64,000 nucleotides of DNA from Thecamonas trahens ATCC 50062 (Eukaryota > Apusozoa > Apusomonadida > Apusomonadidae): the NCBI RefSeq assembly GCF_000142905.1, contig NW_013657678.1:83877-147876 (forward strand), written 5' to 3'. A program made the translations under genes and the position numbers. Below, piece by piece: positions 29,087 to 39,333 of the stretch (positions are counted from its first letter, which is position 1; every line of letters starts with the position of its first letter). The notes beneath the pieces were generated by a model that was given only the letters and a program-made list of their open reading frames with translations, was not told the origin of the DNA and searched no databases.

Positions 29087-29550
29087 CTCCAGTTCGGTTC
29101 GCACTCTGTCTCCCTCTCTCGGTGTGAAACGAGTGGGGTGTGGCCTAGGTAGGCCCTGGTGAGGTCCAGCGGGAAGGAAGCGGGAAGGGGGGGGAGGGGG
29201 GAGCGGGAAGGGGGGGGGAGGGCATAGGAGGGGAGTCCCGTCCCGCCCGAGGCAGGCCGGACCCTCCTCCCCTTTCCTTCCCACCATCGATCGAGTNNNN
29301 NNNNNNNNNNNNNNNNNNNNNNNNNNNNNNNNNNNNNNNNNNNNNNNNNNNNNNNNNNNNNNNNNNNNNNNNNNNNNNNNNNNNNNNNNNNNNNNNATCC
29401 AATCCATCCTTACATCCATCGTCATCAACCCCCCCCCCCCTACCCACTACGTCACGGTGTGCCCGTGTCCGTCTCGCTCGCGTGTCGCGTGCGACCACCA
29501 CCCCACCACTTCACCCCCCACTCCCCCTCCCCTCCCCCTCCCCTTCCACC
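29087..29550. other. intergenic region with G tracts and an assembly gap
   Basis: G-rich tracts lie at 29187-29222, a 100-base run of N at 29297-29396, and C-rich pyrimidine sequence at 29428-29548. This is the divergent 5' region of the FAM210-like and hydrolase-START genes. No gene is visible in the resolved part. Confidence 0.8.
29297..29396. other. assembly gap (100 N)
   Basis: A run of exactly 100 unresolved bases, the usual placeholder for a gap of unknown size. Confidence 0.98.
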
Positions 29551-31436
29551 ATGACCTGGCTCGCTCTCCTCCTTCTGCTCGTGCCCTTCACACTCATCGC
29601 CCGCTACGGCTGGAGACTGATGCGCGCTCCGCGCGGGACGCTTGCTGCAGACCTCGGCGCGCTCCCGCCGTGGTCGACCACCTCGTATTCTCGGTCACCT
29701 CTATCCCGCTCTATCTCCGCTTGTGGGCGTGGCATCTCTCGCCGCCGCCCTCGGCGATGGTGCTGAGAGACATCCGCTACGCACCTTCCTCGGCATCGGC
29801 TTTGGATCTCTACATCCCCGCTGCCTCGCCCCGATGTCTCCGCGGCGTCGTCGTCTACTTGTACGGCGGCGCATGGTCGTCCGGGAGCAAGTTCTTCTAC
29901 GCTCCTGCCGCCCATCATCTGGCTGATCAGGGTCTACTCGTAGTTGTGGCCGACTACGTCCTCGTCCCAAAGGGTGACTGCCTCGCCATGGTCTCAGACG
30001 TCCGCGCTGCCATCGGCGCCGCCCTCGATCCCGACTGGCTGGCGGCGGCACTGGCTGCCCGCGGCGCCCTCTCCCACCACGCCCGCGCCGTCCTCACTGC
30101 CGCTCGCTCCGTCCCGGTCACTGCTATTGGCCACTCGGCTGGCGGCCACCTGCTCGGTTTGGCCCTCATTGACCAGGCCGTCGCCGAGATGCAGGGCCTG
30201 CTCCATGCTGCCCCGTCAGCCCTCCACGCGTGGTCGCCGTCCTCCCTCGCCGCAGCCGTCACCATCGCCGCCCCGCATGACGTGGCCGACCACTACCAGT
30301 ACGAGCTCGGCCGGTCGGTCGCCCATCTCTCCGGCCTTAAGCCGGCCATGGGCGGCGACGCCAGCCTCTTCCCGCTCTTCTCCTCTTCGCGCACCATCAC
30401 CTACTGGCACGCTTGGCGTGCCGCCATGCCGCGCCTCATCGGCGCTCCCGACCTCGGCGCCCTTCCGCACCTCTACGTTGTCCATCCTGTCGCCGACACC
30501 ACCGTCCCCTTTTCTGCTGCCTCCAAGTTTGTCGACGCGCTCATCGGCCATGGCGCCGCTGCCACCCTCGTCCCGCTCCACCGCGGCATCACCCACTCGT
30601 CAGCAGTTCTCGCGCTCTTTGACACGGCGCACCGCGATTACGCATTTACGATGGGTCTGCTCCTCCGCGCAGCGCTGCACCCTCCACCGCCGGTGCCCTT
30701 GGCTCCGCCATCACGCTCGCCGGCGCCCCCCTCTCACCTCTCTCCGCAAGAGCCCGACCTCACCGCCCTCACGCCTGCGTCGGGCTGGCAGGCCGACTAC
30801 CCGCCGCATCTGGCGGCACGCATCGACGCCGCCTACGCTGCTCTCGTCCGCTACGAGGACGACCCGCAGTTTGTCCATGTCACCGCCCGGAGCGGAGTCA
30901 CCACCTCGCGCCAGACCTCCCACGAGAACTCGAGCCTCTACGCTGTCCGCGGCGTTGCCACCTACGACGACCTCTCGCCGCTTGACTTTTACCGCCTCCT
31001 CAAGGACATTCCCGCCCGCGCAAAGTGGGACAACATGATCAAGCGCATTGCCACCGTCCACGAGTACAACCCGTACTACAAGATCATGCACATGGTGTTC
31101 CGTGGCGGAGGACCGGTCGCCGGCCGTGACATTCTCGTCCTGGCCGGCTCGCGTGTCGCCGCAGATGGTACCATCACCGTCGTCTCGTTCTCGGTCAACG
31201 AGCCGCAGCCCGCCGAGCACGCTCCAGACTCGGTCCGCGCCACCTGCTACACCTCAGGCTACATCTTCCGCCCGCTCCACCCCGGTGCGCCCGCTCCCGG
31301 CGTCCGCGTCACCTACGTCACCTGCGTCGATCTCAACGGATGGCTCCCGGCCTCGGTCACCAACTACGTCTCTCTCCAGTCGACCGCCACCATCGCCCGC
31401 ATGGCCCGCTTCCTGCACGCGACGCCCGCCAACTGA
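29551..31436 (+). CDS. alpha/beta hydrolase fused to a START lipid-transfer domain (apparent frameshift near N-terminus)
   Basis: The best start, 29551 (MTWLALLLLLVPFTLIARYGWRL in shorter view), gives an N-terminal membrane anchor. That frame must shift by one base at about 29660-29680, after LAADLGALPP, into the main frame at VVDHLVFSVTSIPLYL; without the shift the first ATG of the main frame is 29757 (559 aa). The hydrolase part has YGGAW as oxyanion element, nucleophile elbow GHSAGG, an Asp in HPVADTTVPF and a His in HRGITHSS, as in carboxylesterase/isoprenylcysteine-methylesterase-like enzymes. A Pro-rich linker leads to a START domain over the last 220 residues (SPLDFYRLLKDIPARAKWDN, YVTCVDLNGWLP). 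The protein probably binds a lipid and hydrolyses an ester at a membrane; the substrate is unknown. Confidence 0.82.
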
Positions 31437-31941
31437 TGGCCACGCGTCGCCGTCCCCATCTCCGAGCTCGACGACCCCGCCCGGCATGACCACACCAACA
31501 TGCCGTAGAGCAGTATGGCTTCCGCTCCCACGTCCGTCGCCACAAGAGTCGTGATCTCCCATCGCTCGCGCAGCGGAGTCGTCCGCACCTGCACCATCGC
31601 CGCCGTCTTCACACTTCCGCTCAGCACAATGAGAAACTGTCAGTCGAGATGAAGAGCCCTGCCACCGCCACTACGAGCTTCTTGCCCAGCATTGTACACA
31701 TTGATCGCGGCAAACCCCCTAGCATCGCACAGTACCGGCTATACCCCTTGCTCGTCACCGCCGCCAGCCATGCCATCGCTGACCACCACCGGTTGGTCGA
31801 CCAAGTCTCTCTCTCCCTCTCTCTCTCCCCCCCCCCCCCTCTCCCCTCCCCTCCCCCTCCCCCCCCCCCCTCCTCCTCAAACACCACATACTCGTCCACC
31901 TCACACTCCTCCTCCTCCTCCTTCCCCCCCCGTCAGACCCA
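31437..31941. other. intergenic region, pyrimidine-rich before the kinase gene
   Basis: A CT-rich run with C homopolymers lies at 31806-31875 and leads into the kinase gene. On the minus strand an open frame of about 87 codons (31364-31627) overlaps the end of the START gene; I could not build a gene around it. Confidence 0.5.
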
Positions 31942-34212
31942 ATGTCCGAGTCTGGGACAAGCGAACGTGGGCGTGGCAGCAGCACCAGCGGTGGCGGTGG
32001 TGGTGGCTGCTCGCGGGTGGTCCTCTCGGCCCACCCCGACAAGGAGGCCAAGCGGGTGCGATTCACGGTGACGTCGGACAAGCCTGCGTACTTTGGTCGG
32101 GTGGCAGAGACGATGACCACGCGGATTGCCAGGTCGGGCTATCCGGGTGATGTCTGCGTCCTCAAGACCGAGCGGGTCTCGGGCGCTCATCTCAAGGTCT
32201 GGTTTGAGGCGGGCGCCTTCTACGTCAAGGACCTGAAGTCGGCCAACGGGACGTTGCTGCTGACTCCGTCGCCGCATGGCGTGCTGGAGACCTTTCTGGG
32301 CAACCGCCATGAGCGGGCGCCGCCGGTCAAGCTGGAGCCACTCTCGGTACTTGTTCTTGCCGGCGATCTGCGGCTGGTGGTCGAGTCAATCGCGCTTGCT
32401 CCCGGGCACGACGTCGATCTAGGGCACTCGTTGACGACGGCCGCCGAGTTTGACGGGACTGTCACCGCCGGCGAGTCGGCAACCGATCTGGCCTTGCACG
32501 TGGTGGCCGGGCCGGGCGCTGGATCGACCTTTCTCATGTCGCCCGGCCACACATACCTCATCGGGCGCGAGTCGAGCAAGCCTGTCACTGTCCGCCGCGC
32601 CGGTGTGGTTCGGTTTTCCATCGGGGTGCCCAAGGCGCCGCTCTCGGCTCGCCATGCCCTCAAGCGCTCACACGCCGAGCTCTCGTTCCTCTCGCCCATC
32701 GAGCGACGGCACTCGAGTCCCGAGGCGCGGTATAAGGTCACGGCGCGCGGTAGCGTCGGCTACCTTGTCCGTGACTGTAAGGACGAGCTCGACCTCAATG
32801 CTGTGGCATGGGAGGAGCTTGCTCCCGGCGGCTCACTGCTCTTTGCCTTTGACGACCTTGTCAAGATTGGCAACGTAGTCTTTCTGGTCACGTCGAACCA
32901 CGCGGTGCCACGCAAGATCGCCCCGCCACAGCTCATGGGCTGCTCGCCGGTCGACCTCCTCCTCTCGTGGGGCGTGCAGGGGACAGCGGCGTCGGTGACG
33001 TCGTTCATGATCCAAGCAACGTCCAAGAACCCGGCCAAGGCGGCGGCGCGTGACTGGAAGCTGTTTTCCTCCGTCAAGCCGCAGCTCCTCATCTCGGAAC
33101 TCTCGCCGTCAACCGAGTACTGGGTTCAAGTCCGGGCGCGCAACGCTGCAGGTCTCGGCCCGTGGTCGCGGCCGGCCGTCTTCCGCACCTCGGCCTCGTG
33201 GTCCGACGACGAGTGCGACGACGACGAGTCGTACGACTACGAGTACGTCGGCGATGCCGGCGGCGCGGGTGGCGGCGAGGGTGGCGACGGCGAGTCGGGC
33301 CTGGAACTGGTGGCCAATTCCTCGGCGTCGGATGTGACAGCTGTGCTGGGCTTGTTCAGCCATCGCGAGGGTAACGAGCTGCGGTTTGTCAAGGCCAAAC
33401 TGTTGGGCCAGGGCGGGCAGGCCGTGGTGTACCTCGGCATCGACCTCGACGACGGTGGCATGTACGCGGTCAAGGAAGTCTCGTTTGCAGCGAGCGACGA
33501 GAAAGAGGTGGCCAATGCTAGCATGCTTGTCGAGACCGTGAGCATGCTGCAGGAGCTCGAGCACGAGCACATTGTGCGGTATAAGGGGGTGGCACAGAGC
33601 GAGGGCATGCTCCGCATCTTTCAAGAGTACTGTGCCTCAGGATCGGTCCGTGGCATGCTCGACGACCTTGACGAAGGTGTTGACGGCCTGCCCGAGGTTA
33701 TTGTGGCGCGGTACACGGCGCAGATTCTGCGCGGGCTCGCGTACCTGCACGCCAACTCGATTCTCCACCGCGATATCAAGGCTGCCAACGTGCTTGTCCA
33801 TGTTGCCGGCGACGTGACGGTGCTCAAGATATCCGACTTTGGCCTCGCGTGGCAGGCCAAGACCGGGACTGGGACTCGCGGCACTGTCGGCACGCCGTAC
33901 TTTATGGCTCCCGAGGTGGTCCGCAACACAACGCCGGCGCCAGCCGGCGACATCTGGGCGCTCGGCTGCACAGTGTACGAGATGCTTGTCGGCGCGCCCC
34001 CACTGCTGGCCATGGGCGACGTGCGGGCGTTCTTCTACATCGGCTCGGTTCTCGCCCGCCAAGACTACGGCCACCAGCTGCCCCAGAGCGTCGCCGTCTC
34101 GCCGCAGTGCGCCGACTTTTTGCGCCAATGCTTTGCGGTGGATCCAGCCTCGCGCACAACCGCCGAGGCGCTGCTGAGCCACGAGTGGCTTGCCATGTTT
34201 GCGCAGAGGTGA
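31942..34212 (+). CDS. STE-type protein kinase with two FHA domains and FN3
   Basis: This encodes 756 aa. Residues 1-25 are a Ser/Gly-rich leader. FHA-like domain 1 (about 28-130) has YFGR, VSGAHLKVWF and VKDLKSANGT. A second FHA-like domain (about 180-310) has YLIGRES, SARHALKRSHAEL and KIGNVVFLV. An FN3 domain (about 325-412) ends STEYWVQVRARNAAGLGPWS, followed by an acidic Asp/Tyr/Gly linker. The kinase domain (about 484-752) is complete: GQGGQAVVYLG, the VAIK lysine in YAVKEV, HRDIKAANVL, DFGLAW, GTPYFMAPEV. Its style is that of MAP kinase kinase kinases. FHA domains bind phosphothreonine, so the enzyme may be recruited to phosphorylated partners. It converges on the ankyrin-RBR gene, 11 bp apart. 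Confidence 0.92.
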   Translation: MSESGTSERGRGSSTSGGGGGGCSRVVLSAHPDKEAKRVRFTVTSDKPAYFGRVAETMTTRIARSGYPGDVCVLKTERVSGAHLKVWFEAGAFYVKDLKSANGTLLLTPSPHGVLETFLGNRHERAPPVKLEPLSVLVLAGDLRLVVESIALAPGHDVDLGHSLTTAAEFDGTVTAGESATDLALHVVAGPGAGSTFLMSPGHTYLIGRESSKPVTVRRAGVVRFSIGVPKAPLSARHALKRSHAELSFLSPIERRHSSPEARYKVTARGSVGYLVRDCKDELDLNAVAWEELAPGGSLLFAFDDLVKIGNVVFLVTSNHAVPRKIAPPQLMGCSPVDLLLSWGVQGTAASVTSFMIQATSKNPAKAAARDWKLFSSVKPQLLISELSPSTEYWVQVRARNAAGLGPWSRPAVFRTSASWSDDECDDDESYDYEYVGDAGGAGGGEGGDGESGLELVANSSASDVTAVLGLFSHREGNELRFVKAKLLGQGGQAVVYLGIDLDDGGMYAVKEVSFAASDEKEVANASMLVETVSMLQELEHEHIVRYKGVAQSEGMLRIFQEYCASGSVRGMLDDLDEGVDGLPEVIVARYTAQILRGLAYLHANSILHRDIKAANVLVHVAGDVTVLKISDFGLAWQAKTGTGTRGTVGTPYFMAPEVVRNTTPAPAGDIWALGCTVYEMLVGAPPLLAMGDVRAFFYIGSVLARQDYGHQLPQSVAVSPQCADFLRQCFAVDPASRTTAEALLSHEWLAMFAQR

Positions 34213-34223
34213 ATGTACTTGTG

Positions 34224-36686
34224 TTATTGGCCGTCGGCCGTTGCCGGCGCCTCGGATTCGTTGTCGTTGTCGAGCGGGGTGATGCTGGCGGGCTCGGGCG
34301 CGGCGACGCCGAGGACTGCCGGCGCCGCAGCGGCCCAAAACGGCCAAAGCGCGGCCGGCTCAAAGGCGAGCCACTGCGGGAGCGCGTCGTCTGCAAATCC
34401 GGCGTGCTCGTCGGTAAACGGAAAGAGGCCGTGGAAGTACGCCGTGTTGAGCGAGTCGTGCCACTTGAACCGGTTGACCATCTCCACAAAGTGGGCCCGG
34501 CCCATGTCTGCGGCGAGGTCGAGAATGGCGATGCGGGCGCGGAGTAGTGCGGCGGTCTCGACCAGGTCGGCAATGCCTGCGTTTGCGGCGGCGGCCGACA
34601 CGGCGGTGCATGCCTCGGTGCACGCGTCGGAATCGGCGTTGCGCGCTGCGCCGCAGAGCGCACAATACGTGACGCCGTCGCCGCACGAGCCCGAACAGGC
34701 GATGACCGCTGCCGTTGGCGCGAGGGCACCGGGCTGAGCATGTGGCGCGACGGCGCACTGCGGGCAAGCGCGGAACGAGGCAGCGGCAATGATGTCCTGT
34801 AGCTGGCCAAAGCGGGCGACGTAGGGGAAGCGGTCATGGCAGGCGGCGTGGATCTCCGAGTCGACCGACGACTGCGGGAAGATGTTGTTGCAGACGGCGC
34901 AGAGGCGGACGCCGCAGTGCGAGCAGGCGTAGGCCGGCGAGTCCGAGGCAAGAACCGGGGTGAGGTCGTTGTCGCGGGAGCAGACGCGACAGGTCTGAAT
35001 GGCCGGCTTCTCGTCAGCCGACGCCTTTCGAACGGTTTCGTTGACGACAACAGCAATGAGCTCGAGCTGCCGCGAGGCCGGGAGCCGGTCCGAGACGACG
35101 TGCAACGGGATGCGGCGGGCGCAGAGGGTGTTGATGCACCGCGGGAAGCCATCGCTGTCCGGATTCGACACGCCGTCGAACACAGTCTGTCCGAGACAAC
35201 GGTCGCAGATGACCGCGAGGCACGAGCAGGTAAAGAGAACCTTGGACACGCTCTGCTCCGGCGGGCAGAGGCAGACGGCGCAGATGCGCGAGTCGACCCG
35301 CGGCGTCATCGGGACCGGCGACGCCAGCGGAAGCTCGATGGCCCCGGCATCGGCCGCTGCCGCTGCAGACTTGAGTACCGTCCGCACATCGAGCTGTGTC
35401 ACCACGTCCTTGGGCGCTTGGCCCTGGTTGTTAGTCGCAGTGAGCTCGGTGGTAAAGGTCTCAAACGCGAGGACAAGCCGGACGAGGTCGGCGTTGTCGG
35501 ACCGCGCCGCCATGTGCAGGACCGTCTCGCCGTTGACCGTCTTGCGGTAGGCGTCGCCGTCGTCGCCGGTAAAGGCGGCGTGGACCCGTGCATGTGAGAG
35601 CAGAATGCGCACCGTCTCAAAGTGGTCGTAGAACGCAGCGACATGGAGCGGCGAGTTGCCGAGCTTGTCCTTGATGGTCGGGTCGGCGCCGCGGAAGAGC
35701 AGGTACGCTACAATGGTGCCGAGGCCGGCCTTTGCGGCGGCAAACAGCGGCGTCTCGCCGGCATCGTTGAGTGCGCCCGGCCCGTTGAGGCCGGCGAGGC
35801 CGTAGGCGTCGACAGCGGCGCGGATGCCGGGAAACGAGTTGTCGGCGAGCGCGGCGTGGACCGACGCCGGCACGGGGGCGGGCGCTGTCCACAAGGCCGC
35901 CTGGCTAAAGATGTGACGGAGGGCCTCGGATTGCGCGATCTCGAGCGGCGTCTGCCCCGCCGCGTTGGTTGCGGTGGCGTCCCAAGTGCCAAAGGCAAGG
36001 ACCATGTTGAGGAGGCGGGCGTTGCCAGCGCGGACGCAAGCGTGGACGACAGTCTCGCCAAAGACGTCTGTGGCGGCACGGGAGGCGTCGGCATCGGCAA
36101 ATGGCTCGTGCGTTGTCGGGTGCGAGAGGAGGATGCGGGCGGTCTGAAAGTGGTTGTTGCGGATGGCCCACGAGAGCGGATGGCCCACAAACGCCTCCTT
36201 GATCGAGTCGGCAAAGTGCGCATTGTGCGCCGCCCACCCGCCAGGCGTCACTCCAAACGAAGCCTCCACCGTCGGATCGGCTCCCTTGGCCAGCAAGTAC
36301 GACAGAATGGTGGCATCACCGCGCTTGGCAGCAACCACCAGAGGCGTCCTCTGGAAGGCGTCCCGAGCTTCGAGCGGAATAGCATTGTCATGAGCCAGAA
36401 CCTTGCGCACAGCCGTCAGATCTTGTTTTGCCACAGCCGAATGAAGCGACGGCGAGCTTGTTTCTCCTGCCTGTGGGATTTCCACCGAGATGCCATGGCG
36501 CTATGTGTGCGGGAGGGGTGGGGGAGGGTGGGGGGGGTGAGTGGTTGGAAAAAGAACGAAAGGGGAAAGGGGGAGGGGGAGTTGGCCTGTAGAAGGAGTG
36601 GGGACAGCGGGGGGGATGGGGGAGTGGGGGGGGGGGAGGTGGGGAGGGAAGGGTGGGTGGGTGGATGTGGGGTGTACCTTGGACAT
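34224..36686 (-). CDS. ankyrin-repeat RBR-like E3 ubiquitin ligase (two exons, 9-nt first coding exon)
   Basis: The long open frame has no usable ATG, so I searched upstream. The only consistent model has coding exon 1 at 36678-36686 (ATG TCC AAG), a 177-bp intron GTACAC...CATAG, and exon 2 at 34224-36500, joined in phase 0 to give MSKRHGISVEIPQAG and 761 aa. Residues 15-390 are ankyrin repeats (TPLVVAAKRGDATIL, SPLHVAAFYDHFETVRILL, TVLHMAARSDNADLV). A Cys-rich region follows: RING-like CAVCLCPPE with FTCSCLAVICDRC near 410-440, a second cluster with CRVC and CSHCGVRLCAVC near 510-550, and CPQC with CALCG near 600-640. Three successive Cys clusters suggest a RING-between-RING ligase. Spacing is not canonical, so ligase type is tentative. 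Confidence 0.8.
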
Positions 36687-36931
36687 GGTGGATGGGTGTG
36701 TGGTGTGGCGGGCGGGCTGTGCGGACTGGGCGTGAGGTGGTGGCTGTGGTCGGAGACGTGGGGAGAAGGAGGGTGGTGTTGTGTGGCCTGTGTCAACCAC
36801 CACCGTTCGAAGCCTCGAATTCGTTCTCGACAAATTCTCCCAGCACAGCAAAGGAGGGCGCCTGATGTACAAGGTGGGCGAGGGGGAAGGGTATGCCGCA
36901 AGAGCAGAGCTGCCGCTGTTGGTCGGCACAT

Positions 36932-38686
36932 TCAATTGGCGGCGGCGGCGTCATCCTCGTCGTCATAGTAGTAGACATATTCGGAGGAGGAGCCGGTGGA
37001 TGAGGCTGGCAGCGGCGGGAGGTGCTGTGGAACGTCGGTGTGGCGGACAGGATCGAAGAAAGGGTGGGCGAGAGCCTGACGTGCGGTGAGGCGGTGCTCG
37101 TGGTCCCAGCGCAGGAGCTTATCCACGAGGTCCATGCCGAGCGTGGTGCACTTTTCCTGGTGCTTTGGGTTGCGGTAGTGAAGCCACGAGCGGCGCTTGC
37201 GCTTCTTGATGCCAGTGCGGAACTTGGAGCGGATGGCGATGCGATACTTTTGCAGGTAGTTGTGCAGGCCCTGCGTGCCGAGACACTTGGAGATTTCGAT
37301 GAGCTGGGAGAGTGAGTCCTCGCGGCCCTTGAACATGGGCATGCGCGCAAAGACGAGGGTGGCGACGACGCAGCCGTACGACCACATGTCAACGGCGTAG
37401 TCGTAGTACGGGTAGCGGAAGAAGAGCTCGGGCGCCTTGTAGTACCGAGTGCCGGGCCACTTCTCGATGGGCTTGCCCGGCCAGTAGAACTCGCCAAAGC
37501 CCCAGTCGATGAGACGCAGTTGCCGCGTCACCGGGTTGTACAGCACATTGCGGGGCTTGACGTCGCGATGGATGATGCCCTGCGAGTGGGTGTAGTCGAG
37601 CGCCAGCAAGAGCTGGTACAGGTACAGTCGCGCCTCGAGGTCGTTGAACCGGTAAAAGGTGATGCGGAAGTTGGGGTTCTCGATAAACTCGAAAATAAAG
37701 TACTTGTAGCCCTTGACCGGGTCCTGCACCGTGTCCAGCCACTGCACAATCCGGTCGCAGCCCGAGACAAGCCGGAGCATGAGCAGCTCGCGCTTGAGCT
37801 TGGCCTTTGTCTCCTTCTCAGTCTTGATTTGCTTGGCCACAACCTTGACTCCGTCGCTCTTGCGCTTGGCCACAAACACCTCCGAGTACGCGCCCTCGCC
37901 GATCTTCTCCCGCAGCTTATACTGCGAAAAGTCCGAGTACTTGATGGTAAAGCCATCGACGTCAAACCGTTCCGGCGGGAACGTCTCGTTGACGTGTGCG
38001 TAGTCGAGCGGGTAGCCGCGCGGCACGTCCGCCTCACGCTTCCTTGCGTCCGACGCGGCGCCCATTGCTGCCGCTGCCGACGACGCCGCCACTGCCGCCT
38101 TGGACTCGAGGGCCGCCACTGCTGCCCGCGAGTGTGTTCCGGGATCGTCCGTTCCAGGCTGCCCAGCAGGCGTACCCGACGAGGTCTGCGGCGGTGCCGC
38201 CATCATCCGCACCGCCTCGTCACCGCGCCGGGCCCTTGCCACGGCCGTGACCTTTGACTTGGACTTGGACTTGCCGCTCCTGGCCTTGCCCGACCGCTGG
38301 CTCGACGCCCGTGCCTTGCTCTTGCTCTTGCTCTTGGCCTTGTTCTTGTCCTTGCTCTTAGCCTTGGACTTGGACTTGGACTTCTTGGCCTTGCCCGAGC
38401 TTGCCCGCTTCGAGGCCGACGCCGCCACGCTCCGGCCCGACGACCGCTTCCGGCCCGGCACAGCCGGCGCAGCACTGTTCCGACCAACGGCTCGCCCGTT
38501 GTGTGTCGTCCTCTCACTGGCGATGCCGGCGGGTGCCACGGCTGGAGCCGAGCTTGCGGGAAGGGCAGGACGACCAGCGCCGCTCCCACCTTCACGCTTC
38601 CGCTTCAGCTTGCGCGGTGTGCCCGAGACCGAAGTGGTGGCATCAGCCGACTCGACCAGCAGCACCTCGGGTGTTGTTGCGCTCAT
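36932..38686 (-). CDS. casein kinase 2 alpha-like kinase with long basic N-terminal extension
   Basis: This encodes 584 aa. The kinase domain (about 250-555) bears CK2-alpha hallmarks: IGEGAYSEVF, a VVAKQIK lysine, HSQGIIHRDVKPRNVL, the DWG triplet in LIDWGFGEFYWPGKP, TRYYKAPELFF and LLRWDHEHRLTARQALAHPFF. CK2 alpha is a constitutively active Ser/Thr kinase acting on acidic sites. Typical CK2 alpha is about 330-390 aa; here an extra 245 residues precede the domain, including a KSKSKAKSK-type Lys/Ser region (about 105-150) that looks like a nuclear localisation and possible nucleic-acid-binding segment. The acidic C-tail ends YYYDDEDDAAAAN. The basic patch normally seen in the third strand region is reduced. 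Confidence 0.9.
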   Translation of the reverse strand: MSATTPEVLLVESADATTSVSGTPRKLKRKREGGSGAGRPALPASSAPAVAPAGIASERTTHNGRAVGRNSAAPAVPGRKRSSGRSVAASASKRASSGKAKKSKSKSKAKSKDKNKAKSKSKSKARASSQRSGKARSGKSKSKSKVTAVARARRGDEAVRMMAAPPQTSSGTPAGQPGTDDPGTHSRAAVAALESKAAVAASSAAAAMGAASDARKREADVPRGYPLDYAHVNETFPPERFDVDGFTIKYSDFSQYKLREKIGEGAYSEVFVAKRKSDGVKVVAKQIKTEKETKAKLKRELLMLRLVSGCDRIVQWLDTVQDPVKGYKYFIFEFIENPNFRITFYRFNDLEARLYLYQLLLALDYTHSQGIIHRDVKPRNVLYNPVTRQLRLIDWGFGEFYWPGKPIEKWPGTRYYKAPELFFRYPYYDYAVDMWSYGCVVATLVFARMPMFKGREDSLSQLIEISKCLGTQGLHNYLQKYRIAIRSKFRTGIKKRKRRSWLHYRNPKHQEKCTTLGMDLVDKLLRWDHEHRLTARQALAHPFFDPVRHTDVPQHLPPLPASSTGSSSEYVYYYDDEDDAAAAN

Positions 38687-39333
38687 TGACAACAGCGTAT
38701 GTGTGAGCAAGGGGGAAGGGGATGGGGGGTGGGGGGTGGCGAGGTGACTGCAAACACGACCAGTTGGTTGTGGTGGGTGGGTGTTTGGGGGGGAGGGGGG
38801 GGGGGGGGGGAAGGGGAGTCTTTTCCCTCACAGCAAGCGCGACGACTTGGAGGACAGACAGAAAGAGAGAGAAGGAGAAATTGTGTGCGTGTGTGTGCGT
38901 GTGTGTGTGTGCGTGTGTGTGTGTGTGTAAGAGGGTGGAGTGTGAGGGCTTGGTGGTGGCAGGGGAGTTCCCCAGGGTGTCCTCCGAGTGGCCTTGGCTG
39001 GAGTCCCGGGGATGACCATCGCATGAATTACCTACCAACAGCATAGTGGTTATTGTTGGTGGTCACCACCACAGTCGCCAATGAATGGGGAATTGCCCAA
39101 TTTCGGTCCACGGCGACCTTGTCGATGCCGACATGGCGAGTGTGGGTCAGACGCGGGCATACTCCATTTTTCGGGGCTTTACTCTCTCTCTGCGTGTGAA
39201 GAGAGGCACTGGTCGACGTTGGCAATGTGTGTCGTTGGCGAGGCCGGGCTGAATACGGGAGTCGATGTCGACAACGGGTGCTTTTCGGGCGCAGATCGGT
39301 GGCGGACCTCGTGCGCGCTAGCGCGGTAGTGCC
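38687..39333. repeat. intergenic region with G and GT tracts
   Basis: A G run lies at 38789-38812 (C on the coding strand of the kinase) and a (GT)n/(GTGC)n tract at 38882-38930. The remainder to 39333 has no recognisable gene; it contains two CCAAT-like pentamers near 39078 and 39098. Confidence 0.7.

Noticed and set aside
31364-31640. Minus-strand open frame antisense to the end of the START gene (LRERWEITTLVATDVGAEAILLYGML)
   Set aside because: It looks partly protein-like and follows a CTGACAG acceptor-like site, but no upstream exon gave a consistent phase and no family was recognised.
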